Positions 11,313 to 23,825 of a stretch of 64,000 nt of DNA are shown piece by piece. Source of the stretch: Argentina anserina (taxonomy: Eukaryota; Streptophyta; Magnoliopsida; Rosales; Rosaceae); the NCBI RefSeq assembly GCF_933775445.1, contig NC_065878.1, forward strand, positions 17,929,395-17,993,394, given 5' to 3'. The position numbers and the translations under genes are program-made. The notes under the pieces were generated by a model that saw nothing but the letters and a program-made list of their open reading frames with translations, searched no databases and was not told the origin of the DNA. Within the stretch, counting starts at the first letter, position 1; each line of letters opens with the position of its first letter.

Positions 11313-11465
11313 CCTCCGGGGCCATGGGCGGCAGTCTCGACAAAGGCACGTTTGAGCCTTGATCCAAATACCTTGATTGAGATAAGTCTTATCTTCCTTC
11401 TGTACAAGGTTTGGACCAAGAACCTCGTACATATCTCCAACTTCCCGCAATGTCACCCACGCACA

Positions 11466-12374
11466 TTAAGCCCGAGGATGTTCTTCCGTCGTCCGCTCAA
11501 CCTTGACAGATTCAACTCTGACATTCGGGTAATATCTGTACAGCATATCATCGACATGAATACATCATCCCTCTAAAATAATAGGAAAAAGAAACTTAAG
11601 TGAATTGTGTGAAGACACATACCTGCGGAAGTGAGTAACAACATGTTGATGTGTGACTGGTGCAAAGTTCTCACGATCGAATGTCACATATAGTGTTCTC
11701 ATCACTTTGGCATGGATGGTCCTCGGACCAGTTGGATTGAACACCTCTTCCAATCCACCCTCTGTAAACAACGAATGGAAACAGATAAAATATTAGGGTT
11801 ACAACACTGTGGGCTGTTGTCTATTGAAGCCGAAACCAGTAAAGTGTTTGGGTGTCCAAATAAAATATAAACAAAAGGGAGTCTAGAGATTTTCTGTTTT
11901 GCATGCATTGGAACACTTTTAAGTAAATGAAAAGTAATAGGTTTCGGGCGCCCTAACACTATCTTGCACAAACTGCCCCGGTGTCCAAAATTGTTCAAAC
12001 ATTCACTAACGTGCCACAACACAATGCTTCAAGATATATTGCCCCAAAAAAAAAAGGACAATGCGATCCGAATGACCAAATAGGTTAATTCATTTGTGTA
12101 AAAAAGAGAGACTAAAGATGTACTAGAAAAAACAAAAGAACAATTGTCCATGTTAACATATAACCCGGCCCATGACTTATTAACGTTTTAAACGGAGTTT
12201 AGTTTCCGTCAAGAACCTTTAACGGAGTTAAACCTTCTTTTCCCGCCACAACACTAACAGCCAAAAGAACCCCAAACCCAGTGTTTCAAGAACTCGATCA
12301 CAAATTCAAGAAAGAAAGGAGATTGGGGTAGTCAATTTACCTCTTAGAACCAATTGAACCTGGTTTGAGTTCAT
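11466..12374 (-). pseudogene. RRM-like small protein gene, probably broken
   Basis: Three exons can be joined in frame: ATG at 12374 to 12341, 11761-11623, and 11535 to a TAA at 11466. All have GT donors and AG acceptors, giving about 80 residues. The middle exon encodes VMRTLYVTFDRENFAPV, which resembles the RNP2-like strand of a plant RRM-like family. After the TAA the same frame continues for about 50 codons (CAWVTLREVGDMYEVLG, YLNQGIWIKAQ), resembling the second half of that domain, so the stop is probably a nonsense mutation. An upstream reading frame of 27 codons overlaps the ATG. I recognise the family only loosely. Confidence 0.5.
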
Positions 12375-13320
12375 ATTTTGGGTCGCCCAGGATCTGCGAC
12401 GTCTGGTGTTCCTCCGGTAGCGTTGGTTGTACTCATGCCTCGCCGGAGCTTCATTTCAAAGAGGCCGGAGACAAATTAATACACAAAACAAGAAAAACTA
12501 ATTGATACTCAGAATTCTATTCAATTTTAACAAATAATCCAGAATCTTAGTTGGAGAAAGAGCCCAGAATCAACAACCCAGATTGAATCTTTTCCCGGAA
12601 ACAATGAAAAACTATAATTGAATCAATTGAATCGCATTCTGGTATGGAAAGATGAAATTGTAATCTTACCCATGGAAAAGAACGAACAGAACGAATGAAA
12701 TTATGATGACTCTCTTTACTTGATTGAAGATCGAAATCAAGACTCGCAATTCTAAACTTTCAGAGACACAGAGCATAAACGGAGGGGAGGGAAATGAGAA
12801 CTGGGATCGCGGCTTTAAAAGGGCCTAACGACCACGTGTGACTTTGCACGTGCGACTTCTAACCAAAACGATGTCGTTTCTGCTTTCATTTTGTTGACGA
12901 CGTGCAAAACCGCGCATTTGATAAAGCTCTCTTTTTGTTTTTTTAGAAAATAAATGAAAATTTTGTATTGAACAACCTCCTCATCCTTTTTCGTGCAAAT
13001 ACTTAAATTTACAAGTCACTCATATCTTAAACCGGTTATTTTAACACCCATGATTTCATATAAAATCAACAAAAACACTAATACATATTTCTCAATTAAT
13101 GTAACTTTTACATATTTCTCAATTAATGTAACTTTTAAATATAACTGATTTCACACTTCCATATAGCCGACAATCGATCGATATCCTTATATTACATTAA
13201 AGAGTTCATAGTTGTTGAAATAATACTTTCAAATGTACCCATAAACACCAAAGCCAAACCCCACCACGATCCAGGCCCATTCGACCACGAACAACGTTGA
13301 ACAGCGACGTCGTCGTACCA
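12375..13320. other. Intergenic, promoter side of the RRM-like locus
   Basis: No supported gene. It contains the motif aaaacgatgtcgtttc at about 12866, a degenerate form of the ACGACGTCGT palindrome seen at 34845, and an exact local duplication near 13087-13138 (catatttctcaattaatgtaactttta occurs twice, 28 bp apart). Confidence 0.45.
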
Positions 13321-13369
13321 CATGCTTAATAGAGCAACTTGGACTCTACATAGCACGGAAACTTGCCTT

Positions 13370-14130
13370 GACGACCGATTCCCGCTTCGGAAGCGGAAAC
13401 GGAAGCGGGAGCGTGATTCCAAAAAAGGAGGGTTTGGGAGCGTGGCGGAAGCGTTGGCTTCGAAACTGGAAACACGGTGGAAGCGGTGGCTTCCTAATTT
13501 GAAGCGCAGCAGAAGCGTTGGCTTCCAAATTGGAAGTGCGATTTCTTCCATTCCTCTATTTCATCAATCAATGTCTTGAGTCTCTTCTTGTTGTCTCATC
13601 TTCTTTCAATTTTTTTCAAGCGGTTAAAGATGAATATCATCAATTGATCTAATGTGTCAGAGAAAAAAGAAAGAGCTGGGGAGATATATGAACAAAATCT
13701 TGACGAGACAGAGAGAAGACGAACTTTTTTTTATTCAATTTCATCTAGTGATGTCTCTTTGACTTGAATGTGGCAAATACCTTCACACTATACTGTATCT
13801 TCTTTTGTTTGAATTTTGAAATAAAGTTTTAATATTGTTATAACCAAGGATAATCATGGTTTAGAAAAGAAGTTATTAAGTTATTTTAAAACTGGATAAA
13901 ATAATTAAAAAATAAAAGATAAAAATAGTATATAACATATATTTATTATTCTGACGCTTCTAAAACGCACCTGCTTCCTTAATTTTGAAAAAAATCGCTT
14001 CCGCGTTTCCAAACGCTTCGCTTCCACGTACCCGCACCCAATTCCATGCATCCTAGCTTGGACTATCCTCTCCCAAAAAGAAGTCGTCGCCACCCCATGA
14101 AACCTAGGGTTTCCCTTTGCTAAAGTCACT
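13370..14130. mobile_element. Putative non-autonomous element with opposing GAAGCG arrays
   Basis: The left part (13370-13530) is dense in GGAAGCG and related words such as ggaagcggaaacggaagcgg. The right part (13960-14060) is dense in the reverse complement, for example cgcttccgcgtttcc and cgcttcgcttcc. The middle is AT-rich. Oppositely oriented arrays of a short motif are typical of subterminal regions of DNA transposons. I could not fix the termini or a target duplication, so the family is unknown. Reading frames across the left array are repetitive and probably not genes. Confidence 0.4.
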
Positions 14131-14800
14131 TCAATTCGTGCGAAGCGTTTCCAAAATGATCAAGTCAAAAAAGAAATAGGGAGAATGAATTTAAATTTTA
14201 GAGAAAATTGTTGAAACAGTATCCTTGATGCCCAATAAATTACCAACTCCAGAATGCTAATTGAATAGGCCAACCCCATTGCTCTTTAGGCGTTTGCAAA
14301 TTGGATAGGCTTAATTGAATAGGCCAACCCTAAACCATATTACTCATATACAAACCCATTACATGGTTTCATGTACTTTGCTAGTTATACTGTCTTTCAT
14401 AAAAATAAAAATAAAACAACAACAACAACAAATAGACATGTTTAGTAAAACTCATATCCCCTATTCTTGTATTTTGCCCAAAGTAAGGCAAAGCAAAACA
14501 ATGCATGCAAGTGCTTCAGGAAGATGAATCTATCTTAACAGTGTCAAACTCGTTCGCTAAGGGAATAAAACTGAATAATAATTGAAGCATTCCTTAATTC
14601 AGATACCACCTTATGTAAATGTAAAGCTGATGTATTGGCCTACTTCTGAAGGGCTGCTCTTAAAGGCTTAAAGCTCACATTCATCAAACTGAGAGTAACC
14701 AAACTACAGAGATAATCAACATGGTTCTTTTTATTATTGGACAATGGGAAAACATGACACTATCGAGAAAGATAGCCAAGTACTGAAGCCTTGGATGTCA
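14131..14800. other. Intergenic between the repeat element and the ATP synthase d gene
   Basis: No gene seen. The phrase taattgaataggccaaccc occurs twice (about 14259 and 14311). The right part should include the 3' untranslated region of the ATP synthase d gene. Confidence 0.45.
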
Positions 14801-15149
14801 TCAATAACCCCAGTAGTCATTCCGGATCTCATCATCGAATTTCTTCCTGAGCTCAGGATGCTTCTCAAAGTATTCATCAGCTGTCATGGTGCTAATTTTT
14901 TTCTGTTTCCATAAATGAAAAATGTGAGAAATATATTCTTGGATCTATGTATGGAACTTTTTTTGCGCAGGACTTTAGGTATGAGGTTAGCATTCCATTA
15001 CCTTCAATTCTTGTACTTCAGCTATCTCCTTCTCTAAGCGCTCTGACTCCTTCAAAGATTTTTCCTCTGCTTCCTTTAGTTCCACCAACTGAAGTACATT
15101 GCATATGTATAAGTGAAAAAGAGTAGACAGATCAGAGAGAAGAAATAGC

Positions 15150-15195
<46 letters not shown>

Positions 15196-16695
15196 CGTAA
15201 ACTAACCAATGCATCAAACTTAGGCTTGTACTCGGGAGTGACTGTATCCACATACTTGGGAATCTTAACATCTGCAACGGGGTAGATTGCTTTTTAGGAT
15301 AGGAAATAGATATATCTCTCATCATTTACACAGATCAGTAGAAGGGACAAATGTGAACAGAGATGTATCAATTCACATTTATGTGTTTGAAATTTGATAG
15401 GTCAGCAATTAAAACATGCACAGGAGAGAATACATACAAGAATTCCAAAACAGAATGGAACAGTGCTCACACAATGCTAAAGCGGCAGAAAAATACACTT
15501 CACATGTCACTTTCCATGAATCTAGAAGAGAACTATAGCTATCGACATATAATTGGAAAATAATACTAGGCATGCTGAAGTTCAAAATGAGCCCTTTTAC
15601 TTTTAGTTCTTCAAAATCATTATTCTCACCTCAGTTTTGAACTTTTAATAAACCCAACTAATCGGGAAGGGGATTCTCGAGTATTAATGTTCCCTAGCAT
15701 AAGCAAGCAACTAAGCAAGGCATATTTTAAATTGATAAGCAATTAGAGTGTTCGAAGAACAGAAATCTCAAATTATAACAGCCGAAATAAAAGTCCCATC
15801 TACAACCCTCGGTAGCTCACAAAAGAATAACATACACTACCCGTGTCAAGTCTCCAGCTCTCAAAGCAGCATCCAATTGCATAATAAAAAACATAACCTT
15901 ATATAAAACATATATGATCCAAGTACTAACATGTAAATCAAACACAACAAGTCAAAAAGAAAGAAAAAACATACTGTCGTAGGCCTCCTTGTACATATCC
16001 ACCAAGCGAGACCCGATTCCTTTCCTGTAAGCCTCCCAGTCAATCGGCTCAGGCTCCTGCACCAAACGAAAATAAATAAATTCACAATCAGCCACCACAC
16101 TCAAAAAACCAGACCATTAAACTCCACAATTCAGCTGAAACCAACCATAAACCCAACATCCAATCAACAATCAGCAACCACACTCAAAACCAGAACACCA
16201 AACTCTACGATTGAGCTAAACACAACCACACATTCACTCATCAATCTCCCCAAACCTGCATTTATCTACAAATCCCAACACAAACCCCCTTCAAACATTC
16301 CCCACCCTTCAACCGCAATCTACACAGCTCACCTACGCAATCAAAGCTCCCTCCTTTATCTAAAAGGCAATAAATTTGGACAAAACCAAACATACCCATC
16401 ACACCAAACTCTCAATCCTCTCCAGAAATCATCTAATGCAACGAAATAGATAAAACCCAAATCCAGAAACAGGTGCAAAAATCAAAGTAGAGATCTTGAG
16501 GTTGATCGGATATACCTGGCTGAACTTGGTCTGGAGGGTGTGGTTAACCTCATCGAAGGCGCGTCGGAGAGAGGCGAACTCCTTGCGGGCCTCGTCGGAG
16601 ACCATGAGCTTGGCCATGCCGTCCCAGTCAATGGTCTTTCCGACCTTGAAGGTCTTGTTAGCCACATCCGCCAATTTCTTCCCGGCGCCGCTCAT
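14801..16695 (-). CDS. Mitochondrial ATP synthase subunit d
   Basis: Five exons join in frame: 16695-16516, 16056-15975, 15271-15207, 15088-15002 and 14902-14801. All have GT donors and AG acceptors, giving 171 residues. The start MSGAGKKLADVANKTF, the middle PEYKPKFDAL and LKEAEEKSLKESERLEKEI, and the end KHPELRKKFDDEIRNDYWGY match the plant subunit d (ATPQ) family, usually about 168 aa. It is a peripheral stalk component of the F1Fo ATP synthase on the matrix side of the inner membrane. No long cleavable presequence is evident. The gene looks intact. A partial copy of exon 4 and its flanking intron lies at 589-653 and about 9135-9152, split by the CACTA element. Confidence 0.95.
15151..15192. 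repeat. (GA)n microsatellite in intron 3 of the ATP synthase d gene
   Basis: About 20 GA units lie 15 bp from the exon 3 donor. The repeat is intronic and in the minus-strand transcript reads as a (TC)n tract. Confidence 0.9.
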
Positions 16696-17567
16696 TTTCT
16701 CTCTTTAGCTTCTTCTTTGTCTCTCTCTCGCTTGCTTTGCCCAAACCCACTTCTTGTTCTTCTCTCAAGGCTGTGATTAGATTAGCTATAAGGTTTGCTC
16801 TCTTGTTTGGGCCTGGTCTGGATGGGTATTAGAAATCGGGTTTGGTTGACCCTCAATTGTATTTTTCTCTTTTATTTTTATATATCTTTCATATTGAGGC
16901 ATGATTTGAGTTGTTATATACTTTAAAATAAGACATTGTGAAATAGAAAACATACGATTTTATATGTTAGACCAACAATGTTTCATCTCGAGTGTAATTA
17001 GATAGCAAGATATGATAATAAGGTTCTCATCTTGATCATTTTAACTTTTCGATAGAATGGTGGATTGTACGTGATGCTAATCCTACTAGGTCTATCTGTT
17101 TTCCGCGTGCGTTTGCAATTATTTTTCTGTATCAGTTTTATGGGCTAGCTAAGTGCCCTTAAAATTAGGCTATAGTCCTCCGAACCCCTCAACCTAATCA
17201 TATTCGAAAACCTCCCTCTAACCTCAACTTAACGAATATGAGATCTAAAGAACCACAAGGATGTGCATTGTGTGGCAACTGGCAAGTAAGGTCCACGGTC
17301 TTCCTTCTGAATCACATAGAAGCAAAATAATTCGAACCAGCACTAGTATGTAAATAATGTGAATGAATATATATAGCAAATCAATGTCATAATTTTCAAT
17401 GATATAAATAGTATTTTTCGTTCAAATAAATGTAAATTAGTGTATGATAATAATATCACATTTTTTGCTGTGGTAATTATCTTGAAACATAGAACTATAG
17501 AAGCACAGGCACACAAAGTATATAGACACGCACATACACGAGGATATAGAGACATTATTATTGGAAC
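16696..17567. other. Intergenic upstream of ATP synthase d
   Basis: Pyrimidine-rich sequence immediately right of 16695 (tctctctctcgcttgc) is the likely 5' leader and core promoter of the ATP synthase d gene. Further right I see nothing coding. Confidence 0.5.
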
Positions 17568-18659
17568 GGCGATCTAACGTATCTTATAATCATGAAGAAC
17601 GAGGACTATCTCTTTGCAGGTACCAAATTCTCTTAGAGAATCTGACACTTTTGAAAAATGTTTCCATGGCTCGTCGAGGCTGGATGATTCCCGATCCAGA
17701 TTCCAGAATATTGTCCCATAATATGATGCGAGCCAGTCCCAACTTTGGAGATCTTAAAGAAAATTTGGACTTCATCAAGTAACCTTCAAAGCAGAAAGAA
17801 CAAAGATTTCGAGCATTGATCGTGTCATTCACATCATGGCACCTATTTTAATGAAATACTTCTAGGCGCCGAGCATGAATGTCGATATACTTCGATTTGA
17901 AGCATTCTGTCAAGATCCTTTAGTACTGATAAATCAACCATAACAAATTCCAGATTAACAGCGTTGCGCACGTAAATTACCCGAGCCCTGCAACGCTTGA
18001 TTACCAAGGATTTTAAACTAGAGCTCGGAACTTCAATCCAGACGCCGGCATGGGTACATGAAATCAAGGACACATACTCAATTGCAGGGCACTCCGGAAT
18101 GAAGTAGCGCACAGCATGGTGATCAAATTGAACATCTTTGCAGGAGATATTCTTCAAAGAGGGAAAAAGGCAAGTATCTGTAGGCTGTCTGTCCTAAAAT
18201 TCTTATTCTAACATACTCCAGTTTAAGTGACATGAGAGATTTTACACTGACAAGGTTCTTCCTTGACAAGCCATAGAACTGCTTGGGGTTTAGCCAACCC
18301 CGATCCCATTGCAATTTACTACTTTTTAGGCTGATATCTACTTCTTTCACTCTTCTGTCAAAGGAATGACTCAACCACTTGGTAACAGTCATGTTATCAG
18401 ATAACCAGAAGTAGCTCGTCATGCGAAGCCTAAATTTATCCAATACTTGTTTTTGTTTATTCTTCTTGCATTCTAACAAGCATCTATTTAACAAGCATGC
18501 GGATAAACTTAATATGTCGTTCGAGATTGATTCTCACAACCACCCTCGTCGATATATATTTATTGTGGGAAGGGGAACAGAAGACAATATACTTAACCAC
18601 TGCTCGGATAGAAAGCTCATGCGGACGCAGCTTTAAAAGGAAGATGGCATAACAAGCAC
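17568..18659 (-). pseudogene. Decayed F-box/LRR gene, main part
   Basis: Reading leftward on the minus strand, pieces in all three frames follow the intact F-box protein at 9310-10635: LPFKAASA near the F-box, DKFRLRMTSYFW and RVKEVDISL, YVSLISCTHAG and IYVRNAVNLEFV, FCFEGYLMKSKFSLRSPKL, and finally DEPWKHFSKVSDSL near 17640. Several frameshifts and stops separate them. It is a paralogue that lost function. Its N-terminus is split off by insertions: the MITE/copia block begins at 18660 and the first codons reappear at 24623-24710. Confidence 0.85.
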
Positions 18660-18706
18660 CGCTGCTGATCATCTGGTCAGCTGTTGAGCACTAGGTGGCG
18701 CTCAAC

Positions 18707-18841
18707 AGTTGAAAAGTTAGTGTTCTTGCTTAAATTAATTCATACACGGATTACACTTGTTTATATAGACTAATCTAGCACTATTTCTAGCACTAACTAC
18801 CACTAATTACTCCGTGATTCCCGGCCTAATTCACGCCGACA
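18707..18841 (-). repeat. 3' LTR of the copia element
   Basis: 135 bp, beginning TGTCGGCG and ending TTTTCAACT on the minus strand. It lacks 26 bp found in the other LTR. The missing piece lies between two copies of the 9-bp word ccgtgattc, which suggests a slippage deletion after insertion. Confidence 0.93.
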
Positions 18842-18848
18842 CTCCCCC

Positions 18849-21800
18849 TCAAGTTGGTGCATACATATTAACCATGCCCAACTTGCTAAGTGAATCATAA
18901 AAGGCCTTTTTAGACACTCCTTTTGTAAGCATATCGGCAAGTTGCTCTTCTGTAGAAACAAAAGGAAAACTGATGATCTTCGCGTCTAGCTTCTCCTTTA
19001 TAAAGTGACGATCAACCTCCACATGTTTTGTACGATCATGTTGCACAGGATTATGGGAGATATCAATGGCTGCCTTGTTATCACAGTACAGCTGCATAGC
19101 ACATTCAGGCTTAATACCCAAATCTTGTAGCAAACTTCTAAGCCATAACAATTCGCACACTCCCTGAGCCATACTTCTGTATTCTGCTTCAGCACTAGAT
19201 CGTGCTACTACATTTTGTTTCTCACTCTTCCATGTAACAAGATTACCCCCAACAAAGGTAAAGTACCCTGATGTGGATCTTCGATCTGTAATATTTCCAG
19301 CCCAGTCTGCATCTGTGAAGCCACAAATTTTGAGGATATTATTGTGCTTAGAGAACATTACTCCTCTCCCCGGAGCTGATTTTAAATACCTCAAAATCCT
19401 TACAACAGCATCCATGTGGTCCTCACTGGGATTATGCATGAATTGACTAACTACACTCACTGCATAAGCAACATCTGGTCTGGTATGTGATAGATAAATT
19501 AGGCGTCCAACTAGCCTCTGATAACGAGTTTTTTCAGTAGGGATTTGATCTGGGTACTCTGCTAACTGATGGTTCTGCTCAATAGGAGTATCAATGGGAG
19601 TGCAGTCCAACATACCTGTCTCTGTTAGAAGATCAAGAATGTACTTCCTCTGATAGAGATAGATACCTTCATTTCCCCGGGCTACTTCAATGCCTAAGAA
19701 GTACTTGAGTGTGCCTAAATCCTTCATCTCAAACTCTTTGGCAAGCTATTTCTGTAATCTATCCACCTCAACAGTATCATTTCCAGTAACTACCATATCA
19801 TCCACATATATAATTAAGGCTGTTACCTTCTCTTGTTGATGTTTGAGAAATAACGTGTGGTCTGAATTACTCTGTCTGTAGCCAATTTTTCTCATGAATT
19901 TTGAGAATCTTCCAAACCAAGCACGAGGTGATTGTTTAAGACCATACAAGGACTTTCTCAATCTGCAGACAGAGGTAGTTGGAGAAGCGGCAACATATCC
20001 AGGTGGAAGATCCATGTATACTTCCTCTGTTAGTTCTCCATGAAAGAATGCATTTTTAACATCAAACTGCTTAAGTGGCCAGTTCAAGTTAGCAGCGACA
20101 GAGAGCAATACTCGGATAGTGTTTATTTTTGCAACAGGTGCAAACGTTTCATCATAGTCTATGCCATATGTTTGGGTGAACCCCTTTGCTACTAGTCGTG
20201 CTTTATACCGACTTACTGACCCATCTGGATTATGCTTCACTGTAAACACCTAACGACATCCTACAGTCTTCTTCCCATGTGGTAGAGGTACAAGCTCCCA
20301 AGTATTGTTCTTTTGTAATGCTTCCATCTCTTCCTCCATTGCTTTTCTCCATTTTGGATCTCCCAATGCATCCTGCACTTTGTTAGGTACTGATACAGTA
20401 GATATTTGATTCATAAATGACTCATATGACTTAGATAATCTTTTGGTAGATATAAAATTTGCCACATGATACTTGGCTTTAGTCTGAAGGGTAGGTTCAT
20501 ATTGTTTTGTTGGTTGCCCCCGAGTAGACCTATTTGGCAAAACATATTGTCTCCTATTACTAACCTCAGATAAGTGATCTTCTGCACCAGGAAAGCATTG
20601 GTCAGGGGTATAAACAGTTGTACGGGAGACATTAGGGGCAGTTGTTTCATTAGGGGGAGCTGTATTATCATCTTCTGGTGCCTGAATCTCTCGAGTAACG
20701 TCCTCCGGTGGTGCCTGTGTAGCTGTCACATTGATAATCTCAACAGAACCTGTTACCATATCGACTGGCTTACTTGTCTCTTCCTCTCCATGATACAACT
20801 CTTCAAAATATGAATTCTCCCCCTGAAGAGCAGTATCAGAAGAGGTAAAATAACTCATATCCTCAAAAAAGGTAACATCCATAGTGACATAGTACTTCTG
20901 GGTAGGGGGATGATAGCACCGGTACCCTTTTTGATGTCTGCCGTACCTAACAAACACACATTTAACTGCCCGGGCATCCAACTTAGACCGTTGATGTGGT
21001 GGAAGATGAACAAAAGCAACACAACCGAAAACACGGGCAGGAAGGTTATGAAAAGAGGGTAATGAGACATGAGATGCAAGCACCTCATATGGAACTTTCC
21101 CTTGAAGGACACGAGATGGAAGACGATTAATGAGGTGGGCAGAAGTAATGACAACATCACCCCAAAGGTATTTAGGCATGTGGGCACTAAAAAGAATACA
21201 TCGAGCCATATCAAGTAAATGACGATTTTTTCTTTCAGAAACCCCATTTTGCTCAGGAGTGTAAGGACACGTTGTTTGATGAACAATTCCGTGTGTGTTA
21301 AAGAACTCCTGAAAGACATGATTCACATATCCCCCCCCCATTATCAGAACGAATAACTGGAATGGTGGCATTATATTGTGTTTGGACAGAGGTATGGAAA
21401 GCACGAAAAGCGGGAAAAACCTCATCTTTATTTTTAAAAAGAACAATCCATGAAAGACGTGTTCAATCATCAATAAATGACACAAAATATCGCATGTCTG
21501 ACACAGTAGACTCTTTAGAGGGTCCCCAAACATCAAAATGAAGTAATTTAAAAGGAAATTTTTTTTTTAGGAGAAGTATTAGGAGAATAAGTGTATCGAT
21601 GACTCTTACCCAAAACACATGTCTCACAACATAAAGAATACTCATCCACACTAATAAACAAAGTAGGCATAGATTTTTTCATAACACTAAAGGATGGATG
21701 CCCTAAGCAACGATGCCATAACCAAACTTCACTTAGCTTGTCAGAAGTGGAGAGTAAAGCGGTCTGAGACTGTCCCCCTGGTTTTTCCCCTGCGTATGTC

Positions 21801-23203
21801 AGATCCAGATGAAACAACTGGCCCCTCAGATACCCCCGACCAATGACCCGTCTGGTGAGAAGATCCTGAAAGAGCACATACATAGGAAAAAATGTCACAG
21901 AGCACCGAACATCAGCGTTCAATTGGGGAACAAATATCAAATGATGAGATAAAGCAGGTACATATAGTACATTATGAAGCTCTATGGTGGGAGTAATACG
22001 AACAGACCATGTTCCTAACACGGGTAATGCCTCACCATTAGCATTAGTAACATAGGGTACGGGTGGAGTGGATAATACGGTAAAATAAGATTTGTCATAA
22101 GTCATATGATCAGATGCAACAGAATCAATAATCCATGTATCAAAACCAACAAAGTTAGAAATATTTAAAACCATACCAATTTGACCACGACCAACGATGG
22201 AGGCTGTATGTGCTCCTCCAGCAGTATGATGATCATGCCCAACCACACCATAGATATTTGGTTCAGGAACTAATTGAAGAGCTGCTTTAGTCTGAGGACG
22301 ATAATTAGGCCTTTTAGGTCTAAGGTGTGGATACAATTTCCAACAGGTTGCACGAGCATGATTAGTATCATGGCAATAAGAGCAAGGAGGGCGGGGCTGG
22401 TTCCCGAAACCTGGTGGTGGTCTGTGTCGATGAAGGGGAGCGGAAGTTGCTTGCGGAAGCGGTGGTGCCGGAGACCGAGCATGAACAGTGAGACTGGAAA
22501 CGATAGCCGGTGCCTGAAGAATTCTCTCCTGCTGAGATTCATCCTTTCGGATATAGGTGAAAGCGGTGAGTAGGCTAGGTGGTTCGGTCATTCGGAGCAA
22601 TTCGCCTTTCGCGCTGGTATGCTTGGCATCAAGACCTTTCAGAAAATGGTGAACGCGTTCAAGCTCCTTCTTCTTTTGGTACCAAACAATATCCTCTTGA
22701 TTTTTGATCATGCAAGGACGTTTCACATGAATCTCAGCCCAAATATTCTTTAGTTTGGTTAAATAGTGCGCCACCGGTTGCCCATCCTGGTGTATTGCCA
22801 AAGCTGTGCACATTAACTCATGAACCTGTATGAAATCAGAGTCATTAGTATATAATCCGGCCAGTGTCTCCCATATTGCCTGCGCGGTGGCACATGCTTC
22901 GACCAGATCAACTATTTCATCATTCATAGCTTTCCACAAGACTGACATGACAAGACCATCATCGTCGTCCCATTTAGTGTAGGCAACAATATCCTCAGGA
23001 CTAGGAGCTTTAGTGACGCCGGTGACATGTCCCATCTTATGCATGCCTCGAAGATGAGCAGTCATAAGTCGTTTCCATTTACGGAAATTGGTTCCGTTGA
23101 GTTTGGCTCCCCCAAATGAACCACTGTCAGAACCTTTGACAAACACTTCGAAGGTCGGAACATCATGGAGCTGAGAACCCTCCGTTTTGTGTCCGGAACC
23201 CAT
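18849..23203 (-). pseudogene. Copia gag-pol polyprotein, broken
   Basis: Gag starts with MGSGHKTEGSQLHDV at about 23203 and ends in a CCHC zinc knuckle (CSYCHDTNHARATC). The protease motif reads DSVASDHMT instead of the usual DSGA. The integrase zinc region (LWHRCLGHP), catalytic stretches (FDVWGP, IRSDNGG, NGVSERKNR), reverse transcriptase (YVDDMVVTGND) and RNase H (FTDADWAG) follow. Breaks: a frame change near the T-run at 21560, a stop after SFIDD near 21465, a frame change at the run of C near 21331-21339, a stop before FTVKHNPDG near 20252, and a stop after DRLQK near 19746. At least three stops and two frameshifts leave no complete polyprotein. Confidence 0.92.
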
Positions 23204-23349
23204 TAAAAAGAAACAATGTAAAAGAAGATAGAATAGACAGCAAAGAACCACAAAAATGGAGAAGAATCTGCTGCCGGTGCACTTGCACTGACGGTGCGTG
23301 TGCACTGACAGTAAGGAAAAAACAAAAAACAAAAAACTGCTGATTATTG

Positions 23350-23455
23350 ATGGGCCGGGTCAGATAAAGCGGGCCGGGTCGGATCAAGCGGGCCGGGTCG
23401 GATCAAGCGGGCCGGGTCGAATACAGCGGGCCGGGTCGGATCAAGCGGGCCGTTC
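23350..23455. repeat. GC-rich 20-bp tandem repeat in the copia leader
   Basis: Five imperfect units of gggccgggtcggatcaagc lie between the primer-binding site and gag. The surrounding 23340-23820 stretch is markedly GC-rich compared with the rest of the window. Reading frames through it are composition artefacts. Confidence 0.85.
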
Positions 23456-23825
23456 AGTTTCTGGGCTGGGCCGGGTCGTGTTTTGGGCCGGGCCGGGTGA
23501 ACGAGACCGGGTCGGATCTAGGGCTGATTTAGGTTTAATTTGTGCGATCTTTTCACCATTGAGGAGCGGCGAGCTGACGAGGGGGGGTATGGGCGGCGAG
23601 CTGAGGAGCGGGCGAGCGACAGCAGCGGAGAGAGCAGGAGCGGCGAGGACGACGTCGGGGTCGGGTCCAGAGGAGTTCGGCGACGTGGGCTTGGCTCAGG
23701 TGTCGTCGGAGAGCAGCACCGGAGGTCGTCGACGTTGGGGAGCGCTGGAAGGCAGCGGTGAGGAGCGCCAGAAAAAAGACGGGAAAAATTCCCGGATAAA
23801 GAAGAGCACGAAGGCTCTGATACCA

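Noticed and set aside
13192..13579. Overlapping frames rich in Lys/Arg or Phe/Pro
   Set aside because: All follow from the GGAAGCG repeat array, with comparable open frames on both strands. No conserved protein features.
23350..23455. Tandem 20-bp repeats considered as a CRISPR-like array
   Set aside because: The units are contiguous without spacers and lie inside a retrotransposon in a plant genome.
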